DNA of 15,515 nucleotides from Dehalococcoidia bacterium UBA2158 (GCA_002328185.1 DCWQ01000037.1:853-16367); one strand, 5' to 3'. Counted from the first letter of the stretch, positions 7,151 through 14,471 are shown. Numbers and translations are program-made. Notes: generated by a model from the sequence alone, not told the origin.

Positions 7151-8836
7151 ATGCGTGCTGCGGATGCGATTGTTCGCGCCCTGGAAAAAGAAGGAGTCGA
7201 GTACATCGCCGGTTTTCAAGGCGGCGGTCTGGCCCCCCTTTGGACAGGCCTGAGGAACTCCGAGACCATCAAAGTTTTCGCTGCTAGGAATGAAAGACTG
7301 GGGGTGGAGATCGCCGACGGCTACGCGCGCGCCACCGGCAAGGTGGGCGTGGCCATGACTGGCACCGGTCCGGGCGCCACCAATACTTTGACCGGAATCG
7401 CCGGCGCCTACGCCGACAACATTCCCGTCCTCCTGCTGATGGGCCAGCATCCCCTGGCCGACCTTGGGAAAGAGGTGCAACAAGAGGTCTCCGCCAGCAT
7501 CTTCGACACCCTGGTCAAGTGGCGTGGCACCTTCACTAAGGTTGATGACATTCCTTCGGTCATCCGCCGCGCATTCACCAATCTGCGCTCGGGTTCGCCC
7601 GGTCCGGTGGTGCTGGAGATGCCCCAGGACGTCCTGATGACCGAGGTTCCCGACGGCTCCCTTGAATACGAACCAGTCGGACCAGGACATAAAGCTGCCC
7701 CCGCGGCAGATGAGGTGGCTCAGGCTGCCGATCTTCTGGTCAACGCCAAAAACCCGGTCTTGAACCTGGGCGGCGGCGTGTTGTCCGCCGAGGCCTGGGA
7801 CGAAGCCAAGGAGTTGGCGGAATTGCTGTCGATGCCGGTGGCGACCACCTTGGTTGCCAAAGGTGTCTTCCCCGAGGACCATCCGCTGTCCATGGGCATG
7901 GGCTGTTATCCCCGCAGCCGTTACGCAAGCGGGGCTTCTCTGCACATGAACCGCAAGGCCGACGTTGTGCTGGCGGTGGGCAACTCCTACCGGCTGCCCA
8001 ACGGCACCGATGGCCGGCCCATCCCCGAAGGGGTGAGTCTGATTCACGTGAATGCCGACGAGCATGACCTGAACAAACAATACCAGGCCGACATCCCCAT
8101 CCTGGCCGACGCCAAGCTGGCGCTCCGGGCCATATTGGACGCGGTCAGAGAACGGGTCGGTCCCGGCAAGGGCGGCCTTAAAGAGGAAGTTGTGGCCGAG
8201 ATCAAGCAGGCCAAGGATAAACAGGCCAGCGAATGGGCTCCAGTGGTTGATGACCTATCTGCGCCTACCAACGGCTACCGGGTGGTCAACGAGTTGGCCA
8301 AGATAATCGACCCGAACAAGACCATCGCCCTTCACGACGCTGGGGGTAGCCGCGGCTACATGTCGCCCTTCTGGCAAGCCACTTTACCCCGCAGCTACGT
8401 GGGCATGGGCGGAATGGCCGCCATGGGCTGGTCTCTGGGCGGAGCGATTGGCGCCAAGCTGGGGCAACCCGACAAGCTGGTGGTCCACCTGCTGGGCGAC
8501 GCTTCTTTTGGAATGGTTGGCATGGAGTTGGAGACCGCCGTTCGCATGGGACTCCCCACTCTGACCATAGTCGTCAATAATGAAGGCACCGGCGGAGGCT
8601 TGATGGGCATGGAGCGGCCTGCCGGCCCACCGCCGGACATGGCCAAGCTCACCGGCGACTGGACCATGGTCGCCAAGGGCCTGGGAGCGTACGCTGAGCG
8701 TGTCGACGACCCGTCGGACATCGGAGCAGCCCTTCAAAGGGCCATCGCCGCCACCGAGTCCGGCCAGGCCGCCCTGGTGGAAGTCATGATCAAACCCATG
8801 AACACGCCGGATTTGCCTGACGATTGGTCGATCTAG
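7151..8836 (+). CDS. Thiamine-diphosphate-dependent enzyme, acetolactate synthase-like (paralogue 2)
   Basis: The product is 561 aa with the three-domain ThDP layout. The Pyr domain carries the activating glutamate in ARNERL (E48; Asn replaces the His common before it) and the classic GTGPGATNTLTGIAGAY segment. The central domain has KNPVLNLGGGVLS. The PP domain has GDAS (449-452) and NN (476-477), a GDA variant of the GDG-X~24-NN cofactor motif. After NN comes a glycine- and proline-rich stretch (EGTGGGLMGMERPAGPPP), likely active-site lid. Likely a 2-keto acid decarboxylase or carboligase of unknown substrate; it is clearly diverged from paralogue 1, so the two are not a recent duplication. 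Start: ATG at 7151 preceded by GAGAGGA; the longer frame from TTG 7052 begins upstream of the -10 box. The amidase gene follows after 31 bp and probably shares its transcript. Confidence 0.92.
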   Translation: MRAADAIVRALEKEGVEYIAGFQGGGLAPLWTGLRNSETIKVFAARNERLGVEIADGYARATGKVGVAMTGTGPGATNTLTGIAGAYADNIPVLLLMGQHPLADLGKEVQQEVSASIFDTLVKWRGTFTKVDDIPSVIRRAFTNLRSGSPGPVVLEMPQDVLMTEVPDGSLEYEPVGPGHKAAPAADEVAQAADLLVNAKNPVLNLGGGVLSAEAWDEAKELAELLSMPVATTLVAKGVFPEDHPLSMGMGCYPRSRYASGASLHMNRKADVVLAVGNSYRLPNGTDGRPIPEGVSLIHVNADEHDLNKQYQADIPILADAKLALRAILDAVRERVGPGKGGLKEEVVAEIKQAKDKQASEWAPVVDDLSAPTNGYRVVNELAKIIDPNKTIALHDAGGSRGYMSPFWQATLPRSYVGMGGMAAMGWSLGGAIGAKLGQPDKLVVHLLGDASFGMVGMELETAVRMGLPTLTIVVNNEGTGGGLMGMERPAGPPPDMAKLTGDWTMVAKGLGAYAERVDDPSDIGAALQRAIAATESGQAALVEVMIKPMNTPDLPDDWSI

Positions 8837-8867
8837 AGCCGTCAGCAGTCAGCCAATTTGGAGTGCT

Positions 8868-9974
8868 ATGAAAAGCATTGAAATAGACCGCAGCAAACGC
8901 CTCAAGGACGACCCAGGGAAGGGGCACAACCGTTGGCACCCGGACATCACGCCTATTCTAGAGGTGGACACGGGTGAGGAAGTGTCGCTGGAGACCCGCG
9001 ACGCCTCCGACGGGCAGATGAACGTTAACGTCACGGTTGACGACTTTGACGGGTTTGCCGCAAAGGTGGGACACCCGCTGACCGGCCCGGTTTACATAAA
9101 AGGCGCGGAGCCGGGCGACCTGCTGGAGATTGAGTACGTCGACATCATCCCCCAGTCCTACGGCTGGACCCGAAACCGTCCCGGCGCCGGGTTCCTGCGC
9201 GACCTGTTTCCGGACCCCTTCGTGGCCCATTGGGAGATGAAAGATGGCTGGGCGAAGTCCAAGGAGCTGCCAGGCGTGAGGATACCCAATGGATCTTTCA
9301 TGGGTACCGCAGGGATCGCGCCATCCAGGACCCAATTGGAGGCGTGGACCGCGCGCGAAGCCGACTTGGTCCGGCGTGGCGGAATCGCCTTTCCTCCCGA
9401 TGCTGAAGACGCGGTGCCGGAGGGCTCTACTGCCGCCGAAGGACTCCGCACCATCCCCCCTCGGGAGAACTGCGGCAACGTCGACGCCAAGCAGCTCACC
9501 ACGGGATCCCGTTTGCTGATACCGGTGAACGTGCCGGGCGCGCTCTATTCCGCCGGCGACGGCCATTTCGCCCAGGGTGACTCCGAGTGTTGCATCACGG
9601 CCATCGAGATGGGAGCGACTGCGGTGGTCAAGTTCCATCTACAGAAGGGAGAGGCCGCCCGGAGTAACATAATCTTCCCCAGGTTCTCCCACCCCGGTTA
9701 TTTCATAGCGCCGGAATGGGCCGCGCCCCGGAATTTCATCGCCACCATGGGGATGCCCATCCGGGAGGACGGGACACAAGAGGGCGAAGACCTGACCTTG
9801 GCGGCCCGAAACGCCCTGATACAAATGATTGACCTGCTCCAAGAACGAGGTTGGACCAAGGAGCAGGCCTACGTTATCTGCAGCGTGGCGGTTGACCTCA
9901 AGATAAGTAACGTGGTCGACCTACCAAATGTTACGGTGTCGGCGTTTTTACCTGAGGATATCTTCCAGGGATAA
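8868..9974 (+). CDS. Formamidase/acetamidase (FmdA/AmdA) family amidohydrolase
   Basis: The product is 368 aa, slightly short of typical family members. Family hallmarks in order: HNRWHPDITPILEV (20-33), GPVYIKGAEPGDLLEIE (73-89), SFMGTAGIAPS (143-153), ENCGNVDAKQL (200-210) and GDGHFAQGDSE (230-240) followed by CCITAIE. The aspartate, histidine and glutamate residues of the last block belong to the conserved active centre. Members hydrolyse short amides such as formamide or acetamide to ammonia and the acid in the cytoplasm; many environmental members have unknown substrates, so the exact amide is not claimed. No signal peptide is seen. Start: ATG at 8868 with GGAG five bases upstream. It is the second gene of the plus-strand operon, and transcription can end at the palindrome 10112-10151. 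The pairing with a ThDP enzyme suggests amide hydrolysis feeding, or fed by, 2-keto acid chemistry; this is inference. Confidence 0.9.
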   Translation: MKSIEIDRSKRLKDDPGKGHNRWHPDITPILEVDTGEEVSLETRDASDGQMNVNVTVDDFDGFAAKVGHPLTGPVYIKGAEPGDLLEIEYVDIIPQSYGWTRNRPGAGFLRDLFPDPFVAHWEMKDGWAKSKELPGVRIPNGSFMGTAGIAPSRTQLEAWTAREADLVRRGGIAFPPDAEDAVPEGSTAAEGLRTIPPRENCGNVDAKQLTTGSRLLIPVNVPGALYSAGDGHFAQGDSECCITAIEMGATAVVKFHLQKGEAARSNIIFPRFSHPGYFIAPEWAAPRNFIATMGMPIREDGTQEGEDLTLAARNALIQMIDLLQERGWTKEQAYVICSVAVDLKISNVVDLPNVTVSAFLPEDIFQG

Positions 9975-10111
9975 GGCTTGTGAGAGGCTTGGGGACTAAA
10001 ACGGCCCTCAATGTGGGTGGTGACAGAAAAAGGGCCTTAAAAACGCCGAGAGGGCACCGGAATTTCCTGATCGATAAGCCCGCAGCGGAAACACGATAGA
10101 AGAGACAAATA

Positions 10112-10151
10112 GAAAAAGCCCCGCCCTTCAGCTGAAGGGCGGGGCTTTTTC
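10112..10151. terminator. Bidirectional intrinsic terminator (40-bp perfect palindrome)
   Basis: Positions 10112-10151 form a perfect palindrome: five A, a GC-rich stem (GCCCCGCCCTTCAG and its complement), then five T. It yields a strong hairpin with a U-tract on either strand. It sits between the converging amidase gene (ends 9974) and the HTH gene (ends 10193), so it can stop transcription from both. Confidence 0.93.
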
Positions 10152-10192
10152 CAACAATCGCTTCGCTTTTAGGAGTAGATGAAAGCGGAGAC

Positions 10193-10417
10193 TTAACTAA
10201 CCCGCTTAACTTCCAGGGTCTCGCCGGGGGCAAGCGCTACACGGCGTACACTTATACCCAACTTGAGAAGCCAGTAGCCTAGGGTGGCCTTGCTGACGCC
10301 TAGTTCCTCGGCGGTGGCCGAAAGACCGATCTCATTCACTTTCTCCGGCAAAAGGCGCTCCAGGGGGCGCTGGTGTTCTTTCTCTACGCGTTGCATCAGT
10401 TTCGTTTTCCTAGCCAT
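10193..10417 (-). CDS. Small helix-turn-helix protein (74 aa)
   Basis: This 74-residue basic protein has a likely helix-turn-helix at 33-54 (SATAEELGVSKATLGYWLLKL), which resembles the DNA-reading helices of small Xre/sigma-like or phage-type regulators. A basic N-terminal helix precedes it and a short strand-rich tail (VALAPGETLEVKRV) follows. Start: ATG at 10417 with GGAGG five bases upstream, a strong site. A promoter with a perfect -35 lies at 10485-10513, and two TATTAGTG copies flank the leader, which would suit autoregulation. It could control a neighbour such as the DedA gene, but no target site can be assigned. No family name is claimed. Confidence 0.8.
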   Translation of the reverse strand: MARKTKLMQRVEKEHQRPLERLLPEKVNEIGLSATAEELGVSKATLGYWLLKLGISVRRVALAPGETLEVKRVS

Positions 10418-10438
10418 GGTTCCCTCCGTATCATCTTG

Positions 10439-10509
10439 TATTAGTGCTGATTTATACTGCTACCCAGGCCATCGGGTTAACATCAGAATAACAGCGGTTT
10501 ATATTAGTG
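10439..10509. repeat. Two direct TATTAGTG repeats in the HTH leader/promoter
   Basis: TATTAGTG occurs at 10439-10446 and again at 10502-10509, 63 bp apart in an AT-rich stretch. The second copy touches the -35 box of the HTH gene and the first lies in its leader. The 63-bp spacing is about six helical turns, as needed for looping between two operator sites. Chance occurrence in AT-rich DNA is possible. Confidence 0.35.
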
Positions 10510-10513
10510 TCAA
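10485..10513 (-). promoter_or_regulatory. Promoter of the small HTH gene
   Basis: On the minus strand, TTGACA (10508-10513, perfect) is followed after 17 bp by TATTCT (10485-10490, four of six). Transcription would start near 10478, about 60 bases before the ATG at 10417. Confidence 0.6.
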
Positions 10514-10636
10514 GTGATTTTTAAGGATACTTTTAAATTAATATAAGAAAAGAGTAGAACATTAATTTGAACGCACCACCCATGAGTTTAGCAGGGACTG
10601 GCCCGATGAGGTTGTCTTTGATAGGCTTTTAGATAC

Positions 10637-11275
10637 ATGTTAGGCATAGAAACCTGGTTCTTAGAAATAATCACCAACGTTTATGAAGCCATGGGTTGGC
10701 CCGGGGTGGTCTTCCTCATGGCGATAGAAAGTGCCGCAATCCCTTTCCCTAGCGAGCTGATCATGCCTTTGGCAGGTTGGCTCTTGATAGAGGCCAAGGG
10801 TGATTCTGCCTGGATGCTGTGGATGGCGGCCTTCTACGGCGCTCTGGGCAATCTATTGGGGTCATGGGTGGCCTATTGGATCAGTTACAAAGGTGGGCGC
10901 CCTCTATTGAAGAAGTACGGCAAATATGTGCTTGTGACCCAGCATGAGGTGGACCAGGCCGAGGAGTGGTTCCAGAAATACGGTGAGCTGGCGGTCTTCG
11001 CTTCCCGTATGTTGCCTGTGGTCCGTACTTTTATAAGCGTGCCGGCCGGGATTGCCCGGATGAACTTCTGGAAGTTCAGCTTTTACACGTTCGTCGGGTC
11101 CTACCCGTGGAGTCTGGGTCTGGCCTATGGTGGATTCATATTGGGTGAAAACTGGGAGGACCTGCGCCATGTCATGAGGCCCTTCGACTTCCCGATTGCC
11201 GGCATTATATTAGTGGTGGTGGCGTGGTTCATCTATCACCGGATCAAAGTCATCAGAAGGGAAGAACGTCTTTAA
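10637..11275 (+). CDS. DedA/VTT-domain inner-membrane protein
   Basis: The product is a 212-aa integral membrane protein. Hydrophobic segments lie near 20-35, 40-52, 57-82, 146-170 and 185-201. DedA signatures are present: E31 with PFPSE (36-40), the glycine-spaced helix G68-x2-G71-x3-G75, and FASRMLPVVRTFISVPAG (121-138), the conserved F-x2-R...R amphipathic block carrying R124 and R130. Family members act as lipid scramblases or proton-dependent transporters, for example returning undecaprenyl-phosphate or phosphatidylethanolamine across the membrane. Which lipid this one moves is unknown. The C-terminus is basic (HRIKVIRREERL), fitting a cytoplasmic end. Start: ATG at 10637, the first codon of the frame; its Shine-Dalgarno (GATAGG) is poor. 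No good promoter was found in the AT-rich DNA upstream. It is followed by a 137-bp gap and the dehydratase gene. Confidence 0.92.
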   Translation: MLGIETWFLEIITNVYEAMGWPGVVFLMAIESAAIPFPSELIMPLAGWLLIEAKGDSAWMLWMAAFYGALGNLLGSWVAYWISYKGGRPLLKKYGKYVLVTQHEVDQAEEWFQKYGELAVFASRMLPVVRTFISVPAGIARMNFWKFSFYTFVGSYPWSLGLAYGGFILGENWEDLRHVMRPFDFPIAGIILVVVAWFIYHRIKVIRREERL

Positions 11276-11337
11276 ACGAAGAGCGCTGATGGAAGAATCT
11301 CCATAGGCTCCATTTAAGGTGTTAACGACGAGAATCG

Positions 11338-11366
11338 TTGACACGATCATATCCCTTCCATAAGCT
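11338..11366 (+). promoter_or_regulatory. Possible promoter of the dehydratase gene
   Basis: TTGACA (11338-11343, perfect) is followed 17 bp later by TAAGCT (11361-11366), a weak -10 that keeps only the key first, second and last bases. It lies about 50 bp before the ATG at 11413, suggesting the gene need not be read from the DedA promoter. Confidence 0.4.
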
Positions 11367-11412
11367 GGATATGGCTTTGAGGACGATATCCCATTAAAAA
11401 GGCGGCACGGAT

Positions 11413-12378
11413 ATGCATGCTCCCACTCTTAGGGACGTTTACCGAGCGAAGAAGACCATCGCCCCTCATATAGATCGTACACCATTACACTATTCTTCAG
11501 GTCTCAGCGAATTGCTAGAGGCAGAAGTGTACTTAAAGCATGAAGAGTACCTTCCTCTGGGGGCCTTCAAAGGCCGCGGCGGGATCAACCTGCTGGCCAA
11601 CATGACCGACGAAGAGAAAGAGCGAGGCTTGATCACAGCATCCTCCGGAAACCACGGTCAGTCGATGGCCAACGCCTGCAGGATGTTCGGCGCCAAGGCG
11701 ATCATTGGGCTGCCTAAAGATGCCAACCCCAATAAGGTGGCGGCCATGAGGTCCCTCGGGGCGGAGATCATATTCCACGGCGCGGACTTCGATTCCGCTC
11801 GGATGCACTGTGAGCAGATAGCCAAGGAAGAAGGATACCGGTTCGTGCACCCGGTGAATGACCCTCTGCTCATTTCCGGGGTGGGCACCCAGGCCCTTGA
11901 GACTGTTGAGGACCTGCCCGATGTCCAAGTGCTGATGCTCCCCTTGGGCGGCGGATCCGGAGTCTCCGGCGCCTGCATCGTCGCCAAGGGCATCGATCCG
12001 TCCATCGAAGTCTTGGCCGTGCAGTCGGAGCAGGCGCCCGCCGCCTACCAATCATGGAAGCAGGGCGAGATCGTGGAAGCCGAGATGAACACCGTCGCTG
12101 AAGGAATCGCCACTAGAGTTGGCTACGAATTGGCCCAGAGCATCATGCGCGACCTGCTGGACGACTTTTTGCTGGTCAGCGACGATGAGATCCACCGGGC
12201 CATAGGCACCCTGGTCGACAAGGCCCACACCCTGGCCGAGGGCGCCGGCGCCACAGCCCTGGCAGGCGCCATCAAGTACCCGGGAAAAGTGAAGGGCAAA
12301 AAGGTAGCGATAACTATCAGCGGAGGAAACATCACAGCAGACCAACTACGGCAGTCTTTGGAGGTCTACCAGGGTTGA
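11413..12378 (+). CDS. Threonine/serine dehydratase-like PLP enzyme (fold type II)
   Basis: The product is 321 aa, the short single-domain form with no C-terminal ACT-like regulatory domain, as in catabolic dehydratases and serine/threonine or hydroxyaspartate racemase-dehydratases. The PLP lysine is K53 in LGAFKGRGG (usual form SFKxRGA). SSGNHGQ (77-83) contacts the cofactor and substrate. GGGSGVSG (179-186) is the phosphate-binding loop, with Ser in place of the more usual second Gly-Leu pair, and TISGGN near the C-terminus holds the serine facing the pyridine nitrogen. Expected reaction: deamination of L-threonine or a related beta-hydroxy amino acid to a 2-keto acid and ammonia. GAF rather than SF before the lysine leaves the substrate open. 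Start: ATG at 11413; the Shine-Dalgarno (AAGGCGG) is only moderate. A terminator follows at 12421. Confidence 0.9.
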   Translation: MHAPTLRDVYRAKKTIAPHIDRTPLHYSSGLSELLEAEVYLKHEEYLPLGAFKGRGGINLLANMTDEEKERGLITASSGNHGQSMANACRMFGAKAIIGLPKDANPNKVAAMRSLGAEIIFHGADFDSARMHCEQIAKEEGYRFVHPVNDPLLISGVGTQALETVEDLPDVQVLMLPLGGGSGVSGACIVAKGIDPSIEVLAVQSEQAPAAYQSWKQGEIVEAEMNTVAEGIATRVGYELAQSIMRDLLDDFLLVSDDEIHRAIGTLVDKAHTLAEGAGATALAGAIKYPGKVKGKKVAITISGGNITADQLRQSLEVYQG

Positions 12379-12420
12379 TCTTCTCAGCATAAATGTAGCG
12401 AATCTTAGGCGCGCCATCGA

Positions 12421-12455
12421 TAAGGGCCGGCCTTTCTCTGAAGGACCGGCCCTTA
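12421..12455 (+). terminator. Intrinsic terminator after the dehydratase gene
   Basis: TAAGGGCCGG pairs with CCGGCCCTTA, and the stem continues inward with one mismatch around a short loop (12421-12455). The stem lies 43 bp after the stop codon. The downstream tract is AT-rich (TTAATTAT) rather than pure T. Confidence 0.75.
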
Positions 12456-12456
12456 A

Positions 12457-12480
12457 TTATGGCCATTTGGAGGGCCATAA
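12457..12480. repeat. Second hairpin immediately after the terminator
   Basis: TTATGGCC (12457-12464) and GGCCATAA (12473-12480) form a perfect 8-bp stem around an 8-base loop, directly after the main terminator stem and before AATAATT. It may act as a back-up terminator or stabilise the RNA end. Confidence 0.55.
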
Positions 12481-12484
12481 ATAA

Positions 12485-12513
12485 TTGAAGCGGGATATTC
12501 ACGGAGATATACT
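12485..12513 (+). promoter_or_regulatory. Promoter of the linker/winged-helix gene
   Basis: TTGAAG (12485-12490, four of six) and TATACT (12508-12513, five of six) are 17 bp apart. Transcription would start near 12520, about 60 bases before the ATG at 12580. Confidence 0.55.
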
Positions 12514-12579
12514 TAGCTAAGGACATTTGACCAGTGTAAAATGCCCGAGCAGCTCGATGGCGACACCTGAAGGGTCACG

Positions 12580-13212
12580 ATGGGAGGGGCGGCAGTGTTC
12601 GAGAATGTAGCGGAGCACCTGGACGAGGCCGTAAAGCTTGCGGAGCGGTGCCCCGAGAAATACCAGATCCCCTGTTTCCAAGCCCTGATCCGCGTCCTGG
12701 CTCAGTCAGACTCCCCTTCTGCCCAGAACGGAAACGGACAGAACGGCCACGGCGACGCCCATCGTCTGGTCGGCAACGGCGATACGTCGGCGTCCACCTC
12801 CAACGGCTCCTATACGAACTCTGGCGCCTCAGGCCAGCAGCCCAGCGAGAGGGGCCCCATATTTTTGAACCAGCACCAAATACCTGAGCCATCCATCTCA
12901 CGGGTCTATCATTTGGACGGCAACTCATATCGTATTATCGTGAAAGACCTGAAGGAAAAGACCAACTCCAAAAAGCAGGTAAAACTGGCTTTGCTACTCG
13001 GTGTTGGCGGCCTGTTGGCCGGAGGGGATCCCGTGTTCTCCAAGGAGCGGCTGATCGAGGTCTGCAAAGAGTACGGCGCCTACGACGCACCCAACTTCGC
13101 CTCTCATATGAAGAAACAGCGGGACATGTTCATCTCCCAGGGCAACGATTGGTCGCTCACTGTACCGGCTCAGCAGCGTGCAGCAGAGGCCATCAAGGAA
13201 CTTGCGTCCTAA
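12580..13212 (+). CDS. Unrecognised protein with low-complexity linker and possible winged-helix C-terminus
   Basis: The product is 210 aa and was not recognised as a named family. Residues 5-42 look like a helical pair (FENVAEHLDEAVKLAERCPEK). Residues ~43-92 are a disordered linker rich in Asn, Gly, Ser and Gln with repeated NGxGQNG-like steps. Residues ~95-210 are compact and charged: a strand pair (YHLDGNSYRIIVKDL), a helix (KKQVKLALLLGVGGLLAG), then SKERLIEVCKEYG and APNFASHMKKQRDMFISQGNDWSLTVPAQQRAAEAI. That is consistent with a winged helix whose wing ends at WSLT. There is no signal peptide or membrane segment. Start: ATG at 12580 with AAGGG five bases upstream; a GTG at 12595 behind GGAGGGG is a possible alternative. 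Its own promoter and a terminator before it suggest a single-gene unit. It converges on the next gene across 48 bp. Confidence 0.8.
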   Translation: MGGAAVFENVAEHLDEAVKLAERCPEKYQIPCFQALIRVLAQSDSPSAQNGNGQNGHGDAHRLVGNGDTSASTSNGSYTNSGASGQQPSERGPIFLNQHQIPEPSISRVYHLDGNSYRIIVKDLKEKTNSKKQVKLALLLGVGGLLAGGDPVFSKERLIEVCKEYGAYDAPNFASHMKKQRDMFISQGNDWSLTVPAQQRAAEAIKELAS

Positions 13213-13260
13213 GCCGTTTTAAGGCTCAGTGAAAATCATGACCAAGGGAAACCTCCGGGA

Positions 13261-14277
13261 TTAAGGCGTAGAACGGCTGAAATAACGGGCTAGCTCGTCG
13301 CGGCTGAACTGGGGAAGCTCAACCTCACCCTCCCGGCCGATGTAAACCAAACCCTCTTCCGGCGCCACCATCACTCCAATCTCCATGCCGTCTATTCCCT
13401 GTTTCTCTAGTTCAACAAGTAAAGAGGGAACTTCAGTGGGAGAAAGTGTAATTATTAACGCACCCGAGGCCAGCAGCCCTAGAGGGTCCAGACCAAGGGC
13501 TTGGCAGACTTCCAACGTTGTAGGTAACACAGGCACACTTCCCCCTTCGATGGCCAAACCCAATCCAGATGCCGCGGCGACTTCCCTCAACCCGGTGATC
13601 AGACCGCCTTCAGTGACGTCATGCATTGAATGTACTTGTGTAGTTCTGCAAGCAATCTGAGCATCTTTGATTACACTTATACCAATAGAATGTAATAGAT
13701 CCACACTTAGTGCAATTGTGTCGTCGCTGACACCGGCCATTCGCAGGTCGTCGGTCCGTTCCAGGGCCAATAGCGCTGTTCCTTCTATGGCGATTCCCTT
13801 GGTTATGACGATGCTGTCCCCTTCCTGGGCTCCTCCGGTCCTAATGAGGCTGTCACGAGCCACCTCGCCCAACATGGTCCCAGACACGATCGGTCGGTCT
13901 ATTCCGTAGGTGACCTCGCTGTGTCCGCCCACCAGTGCGACCCCTATCGAGTCACAGGCATCCAAGACTTGGGTGAATAGTTCTTCGGCTTGGTCCTCGC
14001 TGAATCGCTCCGGGACCAGCAACGTGGCTAGGAACCAGAGCGGCACGCCCCCGGTGCAGGCGATGTCGTTGGCGTTTACCTGTACGGAGTACCAGCCGAT
14101 ACGGTCGGTGGCGAAGGTGATTGGGTCGCTCTTGGCCAACAAAAGCGTCTCTCCGCCCAGGTCCAGCACCGCTGCGTCCTCGCCCACACCTGGGCCTAAT
14201 AGTACCCGAGGGTCGGTGACGCCGGTTTTCTGTAGCAACTTATCAAGCAATGAAGGAGGGAACTTGCCGATGTCCAC
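13261..14277 (-). CDS. AIR synthase-related (HypE/ThiL-like) ATP-grasping protein
   Basis: The product is 338 aa, normal for the PurM/HypE/ThiL/SelD superfamily. The N-terminal half has GPGVGEDAAVLDLGG (28-42), the glycine-aspartate ATP/metal loop; KSDPITF (49-55); VNANDIACTGGVPLW (68-81); and GGHSEVT (117-123). The C-terminal half has HDVTEGGL and the LGLDPLGLLASGAL block typical of AIR synthase C domains. It is closest in style to HypE, which activates carbamoyl for hydrogenase cofactor. However, it ends RYFSRSTP, without the C-terminal cysteine that HypE needs, and no hyp or hydrogenase genes are nearby, so a hydrogenase role is doubtful. Start: GTG at 14277 with AGGAG five bases upstream; there is no earlier ATG in frame. 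It is likely an ATP-dependent enzyme acting on an unknown small molecule. Confidence 0.88.
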   Translation of the reverse strand: MDIGKFPPSLLDKLLQKTGVTDPRVLLGPGVGEDAAVLDLGGETLLLAKSDPITFATDRIGWYSVQVNANDIACTGGVPLWFLATLLVPERFSEDQAEELFTQVLDACDSIGVALVGGHSEVTYGIDRPIVSGTMLGEVARDSLIRTGGAQEGDSIVITKGIAIEGTALLALERTDDLRMAGVSDDTIALSVDLLHSIGISVIKDAQIACRTTQVHSMHDVTEGGLITGLREVAAASGLGLAIEGGSVPVLPTTLEVCQALGLDPLGLLASGALIITLSPTEVPSLLVELEKQGIDGMEIGVMVAPEEGLVYIGREGEVELPQFSRDELARYFSRSTP

Positions 14278-14442
14278 GGAAACTCCTGGCCGGTACTATT
14301 CGGGTGTTCTAAACCGGCGGTATCAGGCCGATATTCTAGTCCACATGGCCACTCTGTATCCAAGCCGTGATCAGCTCTTCTGACGGGCCGCTTAGCGTCG
14401 ATTTTAGGGCCATTCGCCGTGCTGAATTCGTGCGCATATGCG

Positions 14443-14471
14443 TTGACACCACACAGGGATTGTGATAAAAA
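14443..14471 (+). promoter_or_regulatory. Promoter of the cupredoxin lipoprotein gene
   Basis: A perfect TTGACA (14443-14448) is followed 17 bp later by TAAAAA (14466-14471, four of six), with TG just ahead of it in a TGTGATAAA stretch. Transcription would begin near 14478, giving a leader of about 75 AT-rich bases. Confidence 0.55.

Noticed and set aside
10003..10036. Hairpin GGCCCT / AGGGCC between the amidase gene and the palindromic terminator
   Set aside because: The stem is only six base pairs around a 22-base loop, and the strong terminator lies just downstream.
11348..11373. CATATCC / GGATATG inverted repeat before the dehydratase gene
   Set aside because: Seven-base arms in AT-rich DNA overlapping a weak promoter are close to chance expectation.
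13213..13260. Possible terminator between the converging genes (AGCC...GGCT near 13212-13228)
   Set aside because: The stem is too short and has no T-tract on either strand, so it is not called as a terminator.
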